Shown one piece after another: positions 4,371 through 5,456 of a stretch of DNA of 5,456 nucleotides. Under the pieces are notes generated by a model. The model made no database searches. It was given only the letters and a program-made list of their open reading frames with translations, and had not been told where the DNA came from. How positions within the stretch are numbered: position 1 is the first letter of the stretch; every line of letters starts with the position of its first letter. The DNA comes from Bacteroidales bacterium UBA3724 (GTDB lineage Bacteria; Bacteroidota; Bacteroidia; Bacteroidales; P3), in the NCBI GenBank assembly GCA_002371315.1, contig DFHL01000004.1, positions 4,239-9,694 on the forward strand. The letters run 5' to 3'. The position numbers and the translations under genes were made by a program.

Positions 4371-5456
4371 TTATTCGCCTTTGCGGGCGGCAAGGAGCAG
4401 CTCCATCATCTTGATGGCGCTGACGCTGACCACCGTGCCGGGTCCGAAGATAGCAGCTGCGCCGGCCTTGAAGAGGAAGTCGTAGTCCTGCGGCGGAATG
4501 ACACCACCAACGGTAACCATAATGTCCTCGCGGCCAAGCTTCTTGAGCTCTTCGATGACCTGGGGAACCAACGTCTTGTGGCCTGCTGCCAACGAACTGA
4601 CGCCAAGGATGTGGACGTCGTTCTCGACAGCCTGCTTTGCGGCTTCGGCGGGCGTCTGGAAGAGGGGACCCATATCGACGTCGAATCCGAGGTCGGCATA
4701 GCCGGTGGCGACGACTTTGGCGCCGCGGTCGTGACCGTCCTGGCCCATCTTGGCGATCATAATACGGGGGCGACGGCCTTCGAGTTTTGCAAACTCGTCG
4801 GTCAGGGCCTGAGCTTTCTTGAAGAGCTCGCTGTCTTTTGTCTGTGAACTGTACACGTTGGTAATCAGATTAATTTTAGCTTTGTAACGACCATAAACTT
4901 TCTCGAGGGCATAGCTGATTTCGCCGAGCGAGGCGCGCTTTCTGGCAGCGTCGATGCTGAGTTCCAGCAGGTTGCCTTTGCCGCTTTCGGCGCAGCGTGT
5001 CAGGGCGTCGAGGGCGGCCTGCACCTCCTCGTTGTTGCGCTCGGCGCGCAGCTTGGCGAGGCGTTTCAGCTGAGCCTCACGCACGGCGGTGTTGTCCACC
5101 TCGAGGGTGTCGATGGGATCCTCGTGGTCCAGACGGTATTTGTTGATGCCGACGATGGTGTCGACGTTCGAGTCGATGCGGCTCTGCTTGCGTGCCGAAG
5201 CCTCTTCGATGCGCATCTTGGGGATGCCGCTCTCGATAGCCTTGGCCATACCGCCAAGCTTCTCAACTTCCTGAATGTGAGCCCAGGCGCGGTGTGCCAG
5301 CTCGTGGGTCAGGGTCTCGACATAGTAGCTGCCGGCCCAGGGGTCGACAACGCGGCAGATGTTGGTCTCTTCCTGCAGGTAGAGCTGCGTGTTGCGGGCA
5401 ATACGAGCGCTGAAGTCGGTGGGCAGAGCGATTGCCTCGTCGAGGGCGTTGGTGTG
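4371..5456 (-). CDS. mutB/scpA: Methylmalonyl-CoA mutase large subunit, C-terminal half (5' end outside window)
   Basis: Adenosylcobalamin-dependent cytoplasmic enzyme that interconverts methylmalonyl-CoA and succinyl-CoA, used by Bacteroidales in the succinate-propionate route. The frame is open to the right edge, so the start is not visible; 361 residues remain of a family length of about 715. The end of the substrate-binding TIM-barrel domain is clear: HTNALDEAIALPTDF at 1-15, then NICRVVDPWAGSYYVE at 32-47, then H-R-A-W-A-H-I-Q-E-V-E-K-L-G-G-M-A. A linker (about 100-227) leads to the B12-binding domain (about 228-361), with the DxHxxG motif DGHDRG at 240-245 (His242 is the expected lower axial cobalt ligand), GVSSL at 285-289 and GGVIPPQDY from 317. 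All key residues look intact. An internal ATG at 5247-5249 is Met70 of this fragment, not the start. Naming varies (mutB, scpA, sbm). The small subunit gene, if present, would be upstream, outside the window. Confidence 0.97.
   Translation of the reverse strand, partial: HTNALDEAIALPTDFSARIARNTQLYLQEETNICRVVDPWAGSYYVETLTHELAHRAWAHIQEVEKLGGMAKAIESGIPKMRIEEASARKQSRIDSNVDTIVGINKYRLDHEDPIDTLEVDNTAVREAQLKRLAKLRAERNNEEVQAALDALTRCAESGKGNLLELSIDAARKRASLGEISYALEKVYGRYKAKINLITNVYSSQTKDSELFKKAQALTDEFAKLEGRRPRIMIAKMGQDGHDRGAKVVATGYADLGFDVDMGPLFQTPAEAAKQAVENDVHILGVSSLAAGHKTLVPQVIEELKKLGREDIMVTVGGVIPPQDYDFLFKAGAAAIFGPGTVVSVSAIKMMELLLAARKGE

Noticed and set aside
1..5456. A CRISPR array, tRNA/rRNA gene, insertion sequence, phage or defence system.
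   Set aside because: No spaced repeat array, cloverleaf-type segment, transposase-like frame or terminal inverted repeats were seen. All long coding frames are accounted for by housekeeping or transport genes.

Overview
The window looks like a chromosomal segment of a Bacteroidota bacterium, probably order Bacteroidales. The grounds are the protein sequences (ThrRS, IF-3, L20, L19 and a one-chain methylmalonyl-CoA mutase large subunit read like Bacteroidales versions), A/T-rich start contexts without clear Shine-Dalgarno sequences, and one TAnnTTTG-type promoter match. This placement is from memory of the families, not from a search.

Left part (1-2649, + strand): a translation cluster. It holds the C-terminal part of threonyl-tRNA synthetase (thrS), initiation factor IF-3 (infC, apparently starting at TTG), ribosomal proteins L35 (rpmI), L20 (rplT) and L19 (rplS), and a strong intrinsic terminator. 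The spacers are 41, 54, 156 and 27 nt. The 156-nt rpmI-rplT spacer is the exception. It can fold into a long irregular helix ending just before the rplT start, and it is a candidate autoregulatory leader for L20.

Middle part (2639-4322): two divergent genes. The minus-strand gene converges on rplS, and its stop codon lies at the edge of the rplS terminator stem. Its product resembles the first part (linker domain) and last part (AIR-synthase-type C-terminal domain) of PurL, without the catalytic middle, so it looks like a shrunken PurL-like protein of unknown function. The plus-strand gene encodes a six-helix LysE/RhtB-type exporter. They share an A/T-rich control region at about 3437-3575.

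Right part (4322-5456): a perfect 32-bp palindromic bidirectional terminator separates the exporter gene from the convergent, minus-strand large subunit of methylmalonyl-CoA mutase. The mutase gene runs off the right edge; its C-terminal 361 residues are present, including the full B12-binding domain.

Most of the window is core housekeeping DNA. No tRNA, rRNA, CRISPR array, mobile element or defence system is visible, and there is no gene-free stretch over 300 bases. The items most worth following are the rpmI-rplT leader and the PurL-like protein.
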